A stretch of 64,000 nt of DNA from JBKQVT01 sp052139835 (GCA_052139835.1 JBKQVT010000104.1:1-64000); one strand, 5' to 3'. Numbered from the stretch's first letter, positions 1 through 9,930 are shown. The notes: a model not told the origin generated them from the sequence alone. Numbers and translations are program-made.

Positions 1-1296
1 GCGGTGGCCACCAGCGCGGCCCGCGAAGCCGGCAACGCCGACACCTTCCTCGACCGCATCTTCATGGCCACCGGCCTGCACGTCGAGGTGATCGGCACCT
101 CCGAGGAGAGCCGGCTGACGGTCTCGGCCGTCTGCCAGGCGGTGGGCGACGCCCTGGGGGTGAACCAGGACGAGGCCGTCATCGCCGACGTGGGCGGCGG
201 CAGCACGCTGTTGACGCTGCTTCAGGACGGCAAGATCGTCACTTCGCAGAGCCTGCGGCTGGGCTCGATCCGTCTGCAGGAGATGCTCTCCACGAGCAAG
301 GACTCGCCGCAGCGGTCGGCGGAGCTCTTGGGCTACCACATTGCCAACGCGCTGGCCGCGGCGCAGAATTCGCTGCCGCTGCGGAAGGTGCGTTCCTTCA
401 TCGCCGTGGGGGGCGATGCCCGCTTCGCCGCCCGGCAAATCGGCCGCCCCACCGACAGCGAAGACCTGGTGATCGTCGATCCGGCGGACTTGGACAAGTT
501 GGTGGAGCGCTGCGGGCGGCACACGGCCGAGGAACTGTCGAAGCGCTATGGAATGCCGTTCGCCGAGGCCGAAACCCTCAACCCGGCCCTCTTGGTCTAC
601 CAGAATCTGTTGCGGCTGACGCAGGCCACGCAGATGATCGTCTCCCACGTGTCGATGCGCGACGGGCTGCTGCTGGAGCTGGCCCGCGCCGTGACCGGCC
701 AGGAAGACCAGGCCCTGCTGGAAGGCGTGATCCACTCGGCCATGGCCGTGGCGCGGAAATATCGCGTGGACATGACCCACGCGCGGACCGTGGCCGACGT
801 GTCCGTCCGGCTCTTCGACGAGTTGCACGCCGAGCACGGCCTGGGGCCGCGGTATCGCTTGTTGCTGGAAGTGGCCGGGCTGCTGCACGAGGTGGGCGGC
901 TTCGTCAGCAGCCGCAGCCACCACAAGCACAGCGGCTACCTGATCGCCAATTCCGAGATTTTCGGGCTCAACCGCGACGAGATCGCGGTCGTGGCCCAGG
1001 TGGCCCGCTACCATCGCCGCAGCGGGCCGAAGCCCTCGCACGCCGAGTACATGGCGCTGCCCCGCGAGACGCGGGTGACGGTGAACAAGCTGGCGGCGAT
1101 CTTGCGGGTGGCCGACGCCTTGGCCCGCGGCCACGTCCGCCAGGCCGGCCAACTCCGCTTCGACCGCCAGGGCGACGACCTGGTGATCTCCATCTCCGGC
1201 GTGGCCGACGTGCTCTTGGAAGACCGGGCGGTGGCCAACAAGGGAGACCTCTTCGAGGACATCTACGGCCTGAAGGTCCGGTTGGAAACGGGATAA
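1..1296 (+). CDS. Ppx/GppA family phosphatase, 5'-truncated by the window edge
   Basis: Exopolyphosphatase/guanosine pentaphosphatase family; members hydrolyse polyphosphate or pppGpp in the cytoplasm. The frame is open from base 1 and the first residues (AVATSAAREA) match an internal family motif, so roughly the first 90 residues lie outside the window. The fragment has the ASKHA nucleotide-binding signature DVGGGS near its residue 65. It ends in an HD-like helical domain (LLHEVGGFVSSRSHHKHSGY) that the longer family members carry after the catalytic half. It ends 26 bases before the next gene. Whether polyphosphate or pppGpp is the substrate cannot be told from sequence. Confidence 0.9.
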   Translation, partial: AVATSAAREAGNADTFLDRIFMATGLHVEVIGTSEESRLTVSAVCQAVGDALGVNQDEAVIADVGGGSTLLTLLQDGKIVTSQSLRLGSIRLQEMLSTSKDSPQRSAELLGYHIANALAAAQNSLPLRKVRSFIAVGGDARFAARQIGRPTDSEDLVIVDPADLDKLVERCGRHTAEELSKRYGMPFAEAETLNPALLVYQNLLRLTQATQMIVSHVSMRDGLLLELARAVTGQEDQALLEGVIHSAMAVARKYRVDMTHARTVADVSVRLFDELHAEHGLGPRYRLLLEVAGLLHEVGGFVSSRSHHKHSGYLIANSEIFGLNRDEIAVVAQVARYHRRSGPKPSHAEYMALPRETRVTVNKLAAILRVADALARGHVRQAGQLRFDRQGDDLVISISGVADVLLEDRAVANKGDLFEDIYGLKVRLETG

Positions 1297-1322
1297 TTGT
1301 AGGGCGGGTCGGGGGTGGCGGA

Positions 1323-2162
1323 ATGCAGCGAAACCCATCGCAGTTCAGCCTCCGTACGCTGCTGGCGGCCGTCACCGCCGCGGCGGTGGTTTTCGCGGTG
1401 GCAAAATGTGTCGGCGGGCCGGAGGCAGTTTTGGCGAGCCTGGTGGCCATTCTCCTTGCTATCGGGGGCGCGGTTCTTTACTTGTTCGGTGCCCGCGCAT
1501 TCGGCGCCTCCTTCGCCGCCGCGGCCCTCGTGGTGCTGTTTGCCTTTTTGCTGAGCCGCGCCCTGCGCGACGAGGTTCCGCTCCTCAGCGGTATTGCGGT
1601 TCTGAGCTTGGCCTGGTTCTATTTCGCCATGCGTGGGACGGAGGGGCGCAGACTTCGGGCCGTCGGCATGGGTCTGCTGCTGGGCTTTCTAATGACGTTA
1701 TTCCCGCTCAGCTACCTCGCATGGCGGGCGGCCGGACAGCGGACGATGGAGGAGCAGCAGACCGTAGCCGATGCGCTGATAAGAGATGGTATGAAGAGGC
1801 GGGCTCGCGATGGCATCAGGCAAATAGACAGGCTGCTTGGCGAGTCCGACCGGATTGCCGGCAAGCCGATCACCCTGGATGCCGCGATTCGCCGCGGACG
1901 CTGGGCCTACCTCGGCCACGGCGGTTCCGGGTTGGTGATCGGCGAGCGGGGCACTGCCTTTCTGCGAGCGGACCACGACAAGGTGGCGGTGGACGTGCAG
2001 GGCGGCTGCACCCTTTTTGTGCAATGTGTGCCGAAGCGATGCTTCTTCGTCACGCGCGAGGGTTTCACTGCCGTCGAGGGGGACCTCAGCGGAGCAGACA
2101 TCAAATCGCGTCTGAAGGAGGCGAAGAACCTGACCATTTTTGAAGGGGACGAAAAGCCGTAG
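1323..2162 (+). CDS. Polytopic membrane protein of unknown function
   Basis: 279 residues; not recognised as a named family. The N-terminus (QFSLRTLLAAVTAAAVVFA) is the FSLRTLL-type membrane opening often seen in planctomycete membrane proteins. Four to five hydrophobic segments occupy residues 10-140. A soluble C-terminal half of about 140 residues follows, starting with a charged stretch and ending in a beta-rich region with two Cys (GGCTLFVQCVPKRCFF). The start lies 26 bases after the Ppx/GppA stop, so co-transcription is plausible. The TAG stop falls inside the left arm of an inverted repeat that also provides the stop of the convergent gene. Confidence 0.65.
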   Translation: MQRNPSQFSLRTLLAAVTAAAVVFAVAKCVGGPEAVLASLVAILLAIGGAVLYLFGARAFGASFAAAALVVLFAFLLSRALRDEVPLLSGIAVLSLAWFYFAMRGTEGRRLRAVGMGLLLGFLMTLFPLSYLAWRAAGQRTMEEQQTVADALIRDGMKRRARDGIRQIDRLLGESDRIAGKPITLDAAIRRGRWAYLGHGGSGLVIGERGTAFLRADHDKVAVDVQGGCTLFVQCVPKRCFFVTREGFTAVEGDLSGADIKSRLKEAKNLTIFEGDEKP

Positions 2163-2309
2163 GTTATGCAACCTGCATTTCACGGCTGCCTCGCCGGCGC
2201 GAGCTACGCTGGGCAAGCCACTGCTGAAACGTGGGAAACTGCTCCGAAACTGTTTGGCGGCCGTGGGGCGTGGGCGCCGTGGTCCGTTATGCGCACGCAT
2301 AACCTACTT
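2160..2309. repeat. Intergenic element bounded by an 11-bp inverted repeat
   Basis: GTAGGTTATGC at 2160-2170 is matched by its exact complement GCATAACCTAC at 2299-2309. The right end also forms its own hairpin (GTTATGCG-CA-CGCATAAC). The roughly 150-bp unit fills the gap between two convergent genes, and each gene stops at the TAG inside one arm. It resembles a small non-autonomous element or bidirectional terminator; no transposase is seen. Confidence 0.55.
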
Positions 2310-3395
2310 GTTTCCGACCCGGCCCGCCGGCGGCGGGACGTCCAGCTCGGGCAACAGGTCGTGGCCCAGCGATTCCCCCTGCTTGGCCGCATCCTCCCAG
2401 AGCAGGCGGGCCCGCGCGCGGTCCCCTTCCTTGTCCATCGCCAAGAACGTCCCCAAGACGACTTTCGAGCCGGGGGTGTGCGAAAACGAGCGGTTGACCA
2501 GCGTGCGGATCACGGCGACCGGCAGGGCCTCGATGCGGTAGCGCTGCTGCCGGCCGAAGATGTGGATCAGCAACTCGTTGCGGCTGGCCTCGACGATCGC
2601 CACGCGGTTGCCCTTGATCTCCAGCTCGTCGCCGGGGGTCAACTTGGCCACCTCATCGCGCAGCGCGTTCCAGAACTGGTCCAAATGATCGGCGATCGTT
2701 TCCAGTCGTTCCGATTCGGCGTCGTCGGCGGGACTTTGCGCGTTCTTCCGCGCCATTTTCAGGTGCTTATGGGCGGCGGCCATGTCGCGTTGCCAGAAGG
2801 CCAGCCGCGTCTGCGCGACCGCCTTGGCGTAGGCCGCCCGCTTGGCAGCATCTTCCGGCGGCGCCGCGGGCTTCGGCTCTTGCTTCTGCTTGGCGTCGGC
2901 GGGGGCAACGTTGGCCGCCGCCTCCGCCGCCTGCGCGGGGCGGGTCGGGGCAGCGGGGAGAACTTTGTCCACCGGGTGGGTTTCCGCGGGCTTGGGCCCG
3001 TGGGCGTCGGGGGGCACGCCGTCCACGCCCGCCGGCTGCGCGGGGCGGATCGGGGCAGCGGGAGGAACTTTTTCCGCCGCGTTCGCTTCCGCGGGCTGGG
3101 TTCCCACCGGGCGCAGCCGGTGGGCTTGGGACGGTGCGGCGTCCACGCCCGCGGGTTTCGGCCGCTGGGCCTTGGGCGCTGGCGATTGAACCGCTTCCTT
3201 TGCGACTTCGGCCTCGGCCGACGGTCGTTGCGGACGAGGGTTGAGCACGGCCGCCACCACTCCCGCGAGGGATACGCCAATAAACACCAATAGGGCGGTG
3301 ATCAGCCAGCCTCGCCAGCCAGTGTCGGCCTCGGCCGGACCAGAGGGCCGTGTTCGCATTGGATCCATGGTGTTGGCCACGACGATCCTCATCAT
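2304..3395 (-). CDS. Single-pass membrane protein with Pro/Ala-rich linker
   Basis: About 363 residues from the chosen start. One transmembrane helix (GWLITALLVFIGVSLAGVV) near residue 35 is followed by a low-complexity Pro/Ala/Lys linker of about 120 residues with repeated PAGVD and PAEA(N/T) units. The conserved-looking C-terminal domain of about 160 residues starts around AKRAAYAKAVAQTRLAFW and probably lies outside the membrane. An upstream GTG at 3452 is open, but its first residues are simply the translation of a dispersed hairpin (3430-3448). I therefore prefer the ATG pair at 3395/3392; ATG 3368 is also possible. Function unknown. Confidence 0.6.
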   Translation of the reverse strand: MMRIVVANTMDPMRTRPSGPAEADTGWRGWLITALLVFIGVSLAGVVAAVLNPRPQRPSAEAEVAKEAVQSPAPKAQRPKPAGVDAAPSQAHRLRPVGTQPAEANAAEKVPPAAPIRPAQPAGVDGVPPDAHGPKPAETHPVDKVLPAAPTRPAQAAEAAANVAPADAKQKQEPKPAAPPEDAAKRAAYAKAVAQTRLAFWQRDMAAAHKHLKMARKNAQSPADDAESERLETIADHLDQFWNALRDEVAKLTPGDELEIKGNRVAIVEASRNELLIHIFGRQQRYRIEALPVAVIRTLVNRSFSHTPGSKVVLGTFLAMDKEGDRARARLLWEDAAKQGESLGHDLLPELDVPPPAGRVGNK

Positions 3396-3429
3396 CCTGG
3401 TTTTGGACGCATCTATTTTACACCGCTGC

Positions 3430-3448
3430 CACGGCTGTGTCAGCCGTG
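3430..3448. repeat. GTGCCAC-type hairpin, copy 1
   Basis: CACGGCTG-TGT-CAGCCGTG is a perfect 8-bp stem with a 3-base loop, edged by TGC/GCA to give the outer TGCCAC...GTGGCA. It lies between the divergent membrane-protein and alpha-2-macroglobulin genes. A second copy of the same stem is at 9887-9905. Confidence 0.75.
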
Positions 3449-3571
3449 GCACAAGGGGTAAGATTACGTTATCTCCCGGTTGCGGGAACTAACGCCCGTT
3501 GCTGGGCGTCTCTAACTGCGTTTGGGGCGGGGGAAGACGGTAGCGATGCCAATTTTCGAGGAGATTGCACG

Positions 3572-6500
3572 ATGAAGACGACTGTGGGGATGATTTTCTT
3601 GGCCCTCGGCGGCCTGTTGCTGGGGGGTACGGTCTTGGCGGCGGACCCCATTCCAGACGGCCAGGCCAGCCAAGCCCCGCGGGACGGCTTGTACAAGACA
3701 ATGGACCAGGGGAACTTCAAGGACGCCTACGATGGCCTGCGAAAAATCATCCTCGCGCCGGGCCAGCCGGTGGGTGAGGACCTCTCTCGGGCAGTCACCT
3801 GCCTGGAGCGGCTCAATCGCACCAACGAGATCGACGAGTTGCTGGAAGCGGCCGTCAAGGCCCAGCAGGATGCCCCCCGAAAGTGGCTATTCCTCTGGGA
3901 CATCGCTCAGCAATACATGCAAGTGCCGAAGCAGGGCGTCATCGTGGCGGGCAAATTCTCTCGCGGCCCGCACCGCGGCGGCGACGGGCGCTGGGTCAAT
4001 GCGGCGGCCCGCGACCGCGTCCGGGCGTTGCAATTGATGACGCAGGCCATGCCCAACGCCCGCAACGACGACGAGCATCGCAAGGTTTCCGGTTTCCTGC
4101 GGGCCTTGGCCGACATGCTCTTGAACAATCGCGGCTTCCAGGAGTCGTGGCGGCTGCAATACAAGACCGACCTGGGCGTGCTGCCCGATTATGAAGAGGG
4201 CTGGGGCTGGGGGCGGGGTTGGGGATTCCGCGGCGGGCAGGTCCAGGGGGCCCCGGTCGATACGGACGGCAAGCCCGTCTTCTACAGCGTCCCCAAGGAC
4301 TGGGACCAGGCCCAGAACGACGGCCAGCGCTGGCGATGGTGTCTCCAGCAGGCGGTCGAGTTCGACGCCCAGCGGACCAACGAGGTGCGGATGAAGTTCG
4401 CCGATTTCCTCCAGCAGCAGTTCGGCGTGCAGACGATGGCGGAGTTCGGCTGGCGATTCGGCCGCATGGCCAGCGACGACAGCAAGGAGGACACCAGCGG
4501 GACCTACGCGCTGAATACCCTGGGCGAGGACGAGACGATTGCCCGGCTGGCCACGGGCGTGAAGCGGTTCAAGCTCCCGGACGAGTTCAACTACATCAGG
4601 ATTTACCAGCAGGTGGCCGACGATCCGAAGACCGGCTGCGGCGCCGATGCGCTGGACCATCTGGCCAGGGAGTTTGAGAACCGGCGGCAGTATCCCAAGG
4701 CGGCCGACTACTTGCGCCGGGCGCTAAAGGAATATCCCAACGACGAACGGGCGAGGACGGACATTGCCGGTACCTGGAAGTACCGCTTGGAGCAGATCGA
4801 GGGCAACTGGGGCCGCTTCGAGCCGGTCATGACGCAGCCGGCCGGCCAGGGGGCCACGGTCGAGTATCGCTTCCGCAACGGCGACCAGGTCGATTTCACC
4901 GCCCAGGAAATCAAGGTCGAAAAGCTCCTCGACGACGTGAAGGCGTACATCAAGGCCCATCCCAATCAACTGGATTGGCGGAAGATCAACCTCGGCGACA
5001 TCGGCTTCCGCCTGGTGACGGAGAATCAGAAGGAGTATCTCGGCCAGCAGGTGGCCCAGTGGAAACTGCCCTTGAAACCGCGGCCGGCGCACTTCGACCA
5101 GCGGATCACCGTGGCCACGCCGCTGCAAAAGGCCGGGGCCTACCTGTTGACCGCGAAGATGAACCGCGGCAACGCCTCGTGCATCGTCATCTGGCTCAAC
5201 GACACGGCGATCGTCCGCAAGCCGATGCAGGGGAAGAACTACTATTACATCGCTGACGCCGCCGCGGGCACGCCGGTCGCCAAGGCCGAGGTCGAGTTCT
5301 TCGGTTGGCAGCAGCAGTGGCGTCAGCCGAACCATATTGACATTGAAACGAAGCAATTCGCCGAGTACGCCGACGCCGACGGCCAGGTGCTGACCGATCC
5401 GCAGCGGCAGCCCACTTACCCCTGGCAGTGGCTGGTCATCGCCCGGACGAAGGAGGGCCGCTTCGGCTACCTGGGCTTCAACGGCGTTTGGTATGGGAGT
5501 TGGTACGATGCCGACTACAACGCGACCAAAGTGTTTCCGATCACCGATCGGCCGGTCTACCGTCCCGGGCAGACGGTGGAGTACAAGTTCTGGGTCGAGC
5601 ACGCCCAGTACGACCAGGCGGATACCTCGGCCTTCGCCGGCCAGTCGTTCACCATCGAGATTCACAATCCCAAGGGGGAGAAGGTTGTCTCCGTGGAGCA
5701 GAAGGCCGACGCCTACGGCGGGCTGGAGGGCCATTACAAGCTGCCGGCCGACGCCACGCTGGGCGAATACGGCATGATGGTCAAGCAGGGCAATAATTAC
5801 CTGGGCGGCGGCAGCTTCCGCGTCGAGGAATACAAGAAGCCCGAGTTCGAGGTGAACGTCGAGGCCCCGAAAGAGCCGGTGATGCTGGGCGAAAAGATCA
5901 CGGCCACCATCGAGGCCAAGTATTACTTCGGCTCGCCGGTCACTCACGCCAAGGTGAAGTACAAGATCATGCGGAGCAGTCAAACGGAGCCCTGGTATCC
6001 GTGCTGGCGCTGGGACTGGCTCTACGGCCCCGGCTATTGGTGGTTTGCCTACGACTGCCCCTGGTATCCGGGCTGGAGCCATTGGTGCGGTTGCTGCCGG
6101 CCGATTCCGTTCTGGTGGCCTCATGCCCAGCAGCCGCCCGAGTTGGTGGCCGAGCGGGAAATGGAGATCGGCTCCGACGGCAAGGTGAAGGTCGAGATCG
6201 ACACGGAAGTGGCCAAGGCGATCCATCCCGACCAGGACCACCGCTACACGATCACGGCCGAGGTGGTCGACGCGTCGCGGCGGACCATCGTCGGCGAGGG
6301 CACGGTGCTGGTGGCGCGAAAGCCGTTCAAGGTCTACGCCTGGGTCAACCGCGGCTATTATCGCGTCGGCGACACCATCCATGCCTCCTTCAACGCCCAT
6401 ACGTTGGACAACAAGCCGGTCGAGGGCAAGGGAATGCTCACGCTGCTGCGGATCACCTATCGGAAGGACAAGAGCGGCAACCTCGAGCCGGTGGAGACGC

Positions 6501-9500
6501 CCTGGGCGCCGACCTGGGTGCTCCCGACCGACGCGGAGGGCCAGGCCCAGCAGCAACTGACGGCCTCGCAGGCCGGGCAATATCGCCTCTCCTACAAGCT
6601 GACCGACGGCAAGAACCACACCATCGAGGGCGGCTACCTGTTCACCGTCATCGGCGAGGGTTTTGACAGCTCGCAGTTCCGCTTCAACCACCTGGAACTG
6701 GTTCCCGAGAAGGCCGACTATGCGCCGGGCGAGAAGGTGAAGCTGCAGATCAACACCGATCGGGCCGGCAGCACGGTGCTGTTGTTCGCCCGGCCGGCCA
6801 ACGGCGTCTATCTGCCGCCGCGGGTCATCCGCATGGACGGCAAGAGCGCGGTGGCGGAGGTCGAGGTGACGAAGAAGGACATGCCCAACTTCTTCGTCGA
6901 GGCGGTGGCCGTGGCCGACGGCCGCGTCTACACCGAGGTCCGGCAGATCACCGTCCCGCCCGAGAAACGGGTGCTGGACATCGAGGTGATCCCTTCGGCG
7001 GCGACCTACCGGCCGGGCCAGAAGGCCAAGGTGAAGATCAAGCTGACCGATGCCCAGGGCAAGCCCTTTGTGGGCTCGACGGTGGTGGCGATCTATGACA
7101 AGTCGGTCGAGTACATCTCCGGCGGGTCGAATGTGCCGGAGATCAAAGAATTCTTCTGGAAGTGGCAGCGGCACCACTCCCCCAACACGGAGTCCAACCT
7201 CGGCCGGACGTTCAATAACCTCATTTCTCCGAACACGATCGGCATGGGCGACCTGGGCATCTTCGGCCGCAGCGTGGCGGAGGAGTATTCGAAGGATAAA
7301 GCGATGGAGCAAGAGGACGGAGAGGGCATCCTGGACCTCAACGGTGCCGGCGGCGTAGGGTACGGCGCCCGCCGCGCCGCGGGCGCGGCGTTTTCAGCGG
7401 ACGGTATGGCCCTTGATAGGCTTGAAAAGAAGGCGGAGGCGAAGCCCATGCCGACGGCGCCGCAGGCGATGGGCCGCGTGATGAATCGCGCCGCGGCTGG
7501 CGGCCAGCCCGGCCACGGTGCTGGCGGCCCGCTGGTCCAGCCGACGCTGCGGACCAAGTTCGCCGACACCGCCCTCTGGGTCGGCAACCTCACCACCGAG
7601 AGCAACGGCACCGCCGAAGTGGCCCTCGACATGCCCGAGAACCTCACCACCTGGCGGATCAAGGTCTGGGGCATGGGCCACGGCACCAAGGTGGGCCAGG
7701 GCCAGACCGACGTCATTACCCGCAAGGACCTGATCGTCCGCCTGGAGGCCCCGCGGTTCTTCGTCCAGACCGACGAAGTGGTCCTGTCGGCTATCGTGCA
7801 TAACTTCCTCAAGACGAAGAAATCGGTCCAGGTGGCGATGGAACTGGGCGGCAAGACGCTCCAGCCGCTGGACGAGTTGACACGGACGGTCGAGATCGCC
7901 CCGCAGGGCGAGGTCCGCGTCGATTGGCGCGTCAAAGTGCTCGACGAGGGCGAGGCCGTCATCCGCATGAAGGCGCTGACGGACGAAGAATCCGACGCCA
8001 TGGAGCAGCGGTTCCCCTGCTATATCCACGGCATGTTGAAGATGGATGCCTGGTCCGGCGTGATCCGGCCCAAGGACACCACGGGCCAGTTCGGTGTGAG
8101 CGTGCCCGAGGCCCGGCGGCCGCAGCAATCGCGGATCGAGGTCCGCTATTCGCCCACGCTGGCCGGGGCCATGGTCGACGCCCTACCCTACCTGGTCGAT
8201 TATCCCTACGGCTGCACGGAGCAGACGCTCAACCGTTTCCTGCCCACGGTCATCACGCAGAAGGTCCTCTTGGAGATGCACCTGAATCTGGAGCAGATCC
8301 GCAAGAAGCGGACCAACCTCAACGCCCAGGAAATCGGCGAGGACACCGAGCGTGCCAAGCAGTGGAAGCGTTACGGGCGCAATCCGGTTTTCGACGAGGA
8401 CGAAGTCCGCAAGATGGTCAAGGACGGGGTCGAGCGGCTGACCGAGATGCAGCTTTCCGACGGCGGCTGGGGGTGGTTCTCCGGTTGGGGCGAGCAGTCC
8501 TGGCCGCACACCACGGCCCTGGTGGTCCACGGCCTGCAACAGGCCCGGCAGAACGACGTGGCCATCGTGCCCGGCACGCTCGATCGCGGCATCGCGTGGC
8601 TGCGGCGCTACCAGGACGAGCAGATCCAGTGGATCAAGAACTGGTCGCTGCGGGAGAAGCAGCCGGGATTGCCCGCCAAGCCGCACGCCGACGAGCTGGA
8701 CGCCTTCGTCTACATGGTGCTGGTCGACGCGGGCGTGAAAAACGCCGAGATGCGCGATTTCCTTTATCGCGACCGCACCGAGATCGCCGTCTACGCCAAG
8801 GCCATGTTCGGCATCGCGCTGGAGAAGCAGGGCGAGAAGGAGAAGCTCGCCATGATCCTCCGCAACATCAGCCAATATGTCCAGCAGGATGACGAGGACC
8901 AGACGGCCTGGCTCAACCTGCCCGGCGGCTACTGGTGGTATTGGTACGGCAGCGAGTACGAGGCCGAGGCCTATTACTTGAAGCTGTTGGCGCGGACCGA
9001 TCCCAAGGGCGAGCTGGCCCCGCGGCTGGTCAAGTACCTGCTGAACAACCGCAAGAACGCCACTTACTGGACCTCGACCCGCGACACGGCGATCGTGGTG
9101 GAGGCGATGGCCGACTTCGTCCGCGCCAGCGGCGAGCAGCGTCCCGAGATGACCGTCCAGGTCTTCTGGGACGGCAAGCTGCAACAGGCGGTCGAGATCA
9201 CCCCCCAGACGCTCTTCCAGTTCGACAACAAGTTCGTGCTGGAGGGCGAGGCGGTCGCGACGGGCAAACACGAGGTGAAGCTCGTCAAACAGGGGACCGG
9301 ACCGCTCTACTACAACGGCTACCTGACGAACTTCACCCTGGAGGACTTCATCACCAAGGCCGGCCTGGAGATCAAGGTCGGGCGGAAGTACTACAAGCTC
9401 ATCGAGGCCGACAAGTCGATCCACGCGGCCGGCTCGCGCGGCCAGGTGGTCGACCAGAAGGTCCAGAAGTATCGGCGCGAGGAACTGGAAAACCTCGCCA

Positions 9501-9865
9501 CGCTCAAGAGCGGCGACCTGGTCGAGGTCGAACTGGAGATCCAGAGCAAAAACGACTACGAGTACCTGGTCTTCGAGGACATGAAGCCGGCCGGCTTCGA
9601 GCCGGTGGACTTGCGGAGCGGCTACACGGGCAACGACCTGGGGGCGTACGTGGAATTCCGCGACAACCGCGTGGTCTTCTTCGCCCGTACCCTGGCCCGC
9701 GGCAAGCACAGCGTGTGCTACCGCATGCGGGCGGAGGTCCCCGGCCGCTTCAGCGCCTTGCCCACGCGGGCCTGGGCGATGTATGCCCCCGAGCTGAAGG
9801 CCAATTCCGACGAGATCAAGTTGAAGGTGAAGGACGAAACGGCACGGGCCCCGGAGGGGCGGTAG
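3572..9865 (+). CDS. Secreted alpha-2-macroglobulin family protein with thioester
   Basis: 2097 residues. The ATG at 3572 has an AGGAG site about 9 bases upstream and is followed by a clear signal peptide (MKTTVGMIFLALGGLLL...AA). Bacterial alpha-2-macroglobulins are periplasmic or cell-envelope protease traps. Domains: an N-terminal helical/TPR-like region (to about 600), an MG2-type domain opening with ITDRPVYRPGQTVEYKF (about 655), a second MG module (about 1040-1180), a Gly/Ala-rich flexible stretch that could serve as bait region (about 1240-1325), an A2M domain (FADTALWVGNL, about 1330), then the thioester domain with CTEQ at Cys1548. Oddity: residues about 807-850 are packed with Trp, Tyr, Pro and Cys. 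It is convergent with the DUF1559 gene. The family call is firm; the target is unknown. Confidence 0.9.
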   Translation: MKTTVGMIFLALGGLLLGGTVLAADPIPDGQASQAPRDGLYKTMDQGNFKDAYDGLRKIILAPGQPVGEDLSRAVTCLERLNRTNEIDELLEAAVKAQQDAPRKWLFLWDIAQQYMQVPKQGVIVAGKFSRGPHRGGDGRWVNAAARDRVRALQLMTQAMPNARNDDEHRKVSGFLRALADMLLNNRGFQESWRLQYKTDLGVLPDYEEGWGWGRGWGFRGGQVQGAPVDTDGKPVFYSVPKDWDQAQNDGQRWRWCLQQAVEFDAQRTNEVRMKFADFLQQQFGVQTMAEFGWRFGRMASDDSKEDTSGTYALNTLGEDETIARLATGVKRFKLPDEFNYIRIYQQVADDPKTGCGADALDHLAREFENRRQYPKAADYLRRALKEYPNDERARTDIAGTWKYRLEQIEGNWGRFEPVMTQPAGQGATVEYRFRNGDQVDFTAQEIKVEKLLDDVKAYIKAHPNQLDWRKINLGDIGFRLVTENQKEYLGQQVAQWKLPLKPRPAHFDQRITVATPLQKAGAYLLTAKMNRGNASCIVIWLNDTAIVRKPMQGKNYYYIADAAAGTPVAKAEVEFFGWQQQWRQPNHIDIETKQFAEYADADGQVLTDPQRQPTYPWQWLVIARTKEGRFGYLGFNGVWYGSWYDADYNATKVFPITDRPVYRPGQTVEYKFWVEHAQYDQADTSAFAGQSFTIEIHNPKGEKVVSVEQKADAYGGLEGHYKLPADATLGEYGMMVKQGNNYLGGGSFRVEEYKKPEFEVNVEAPKEPVMLGEKITATIEAKYYFGSPVTHAKVKYKIMRSSQTEPWYPCWRWDWLYGPGYWWFAYDCPWYPGWSHWCGCCRPIPFWWPHAQQPPELVAEREMEIGSDGKVKVEIDTEVAKAIHPDQDHRYTITAEVVDASRRTIVGEGTVLVARKPFKVYAWVNRGYYRVGDTIHASFNAHTLDNKPVEGKGMLTLLRITYRKDKSGNLEPVETPWAPTWVLPTDAEGQAQQQLTASQAGQYRLSYKLTDGKNHTIEGGYLFTVIGEGFDSSQFRFNHLELVPEKADYAPGEKVKLQINTDRAGSTVLLFARPANGVYLPPRVIRMDGKSAVAEVEVTKKDMPNFFVEAVAVADGRVYTEVRQITVPPEKRVLDIEVIPSAATYRPGQKAKVKIKLTDAQGKPFVGSTVVAIYDKSVEYISGGSNVPEIKEFFWKWQRHHSPNTESNLGRTFNNLISPNTIGMGDLGIFGRSVAEEYSKDKAMEQEDGEGILDLNGAGGVGYGARRAAGAAFSADGMALDRLEKKAEAKPMPTAPQAMGRVMNRAAAGGQPGHGAGGPLVQPTLRTKFADTALWVGNLTTESNGTAEVALDMPENLTTWRIKVWGMGHGTKVGQGQTDVITRKDLIVRLEAPRFFVQTDEVVLSAIVHNFLKTKKSVQVAMELGGKTLQPLDELTRTVEIAPQGEVRVDWRVKVLDEGEAVIRMKALTDEESDAMEQRFPCYIHGMLKMDAWSGVIRPKDTTGQFGVSVPEARRPQQSRIEVRYSPTLAGAMVDALPYLVDYPYGCTEQTLNRFLPTVITQKVLLEMHLNLEQIRKKRTNLNAQEIGEDTERAKQWKRYGRNPVFDEDEVRKMVKDGVERLTEMQLSDGGWGWFSGWGEQSWPHTTALVVHGLQQARQNDVAIVPGTLDRGIAWLRRYQDEQIQWIKNWSLREKQPGLPAKPHADELDAFVYMVLVDAGVKNAEMRDFLYRDRTEIAVYAKAMFGIALEKQGEKEKLAMILRNISQYVQQDDEDQTAWLNLPGGYWWYWYGSEYEAEAYYLKLLARTDPKGELAPRLVKYLLNNRKNATYWTSTRDTAIVVEAMADFVRASGEQRPEMTVQVFWDGKLQQAVEITPQTLFQFDNKFVLEGEAVATGKHEVKLVKQGTGPLYYNGYLTNFTLEDFITKAGLEIKVGRKYYKLIEADKSIHAAGSRGQVVDQKVQKYRREELENLATLKSGDLVEVELEIQSKNDYEYLVFEDMKPAGFEPVDLRSGYTGNDLGAYVEFRDNRVVFFARTLARGKHSVCYRMRAEVPGRFSALPTRAWAMYAPELKANSDEIKLKVKDETARAPEGR

Positions 9866-9886
9866 CCGGCAGCCACGGCGCAACCG

Positions 9887-9905
9887 CACGGCTGACACAG
9901 CCGTG
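9887..9905. repeat. GTGCCAC-type hairpin, copy 2, between convergent genes
   Basis: CACGGCTG-ACA-CAGCCGTG, an 8-bp perfect stem, lies between the stop of the alpha-2-macroglobulin gene and the stop of the minus-strand DUF1559 gene. There is no U-run on either side. It could act as a bidirectional transcript end, but the same stem also occurs upstream at 3430, so it is primarily a dispersed repeat. Confidence 0.65.
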
Positions 9906-9930
9906 GCACGCTGCAATTCCCCACAGGCGC

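Noticed and set aside
4724..7312. Long minus-strand open frame opposite the alpha-2-macroglobulin gene
   Set aside because: Composition is that of a reverse-strand shadow in GC-rich DNA, with no domain; the forward gene has signal peptide, thioester and full domain order.
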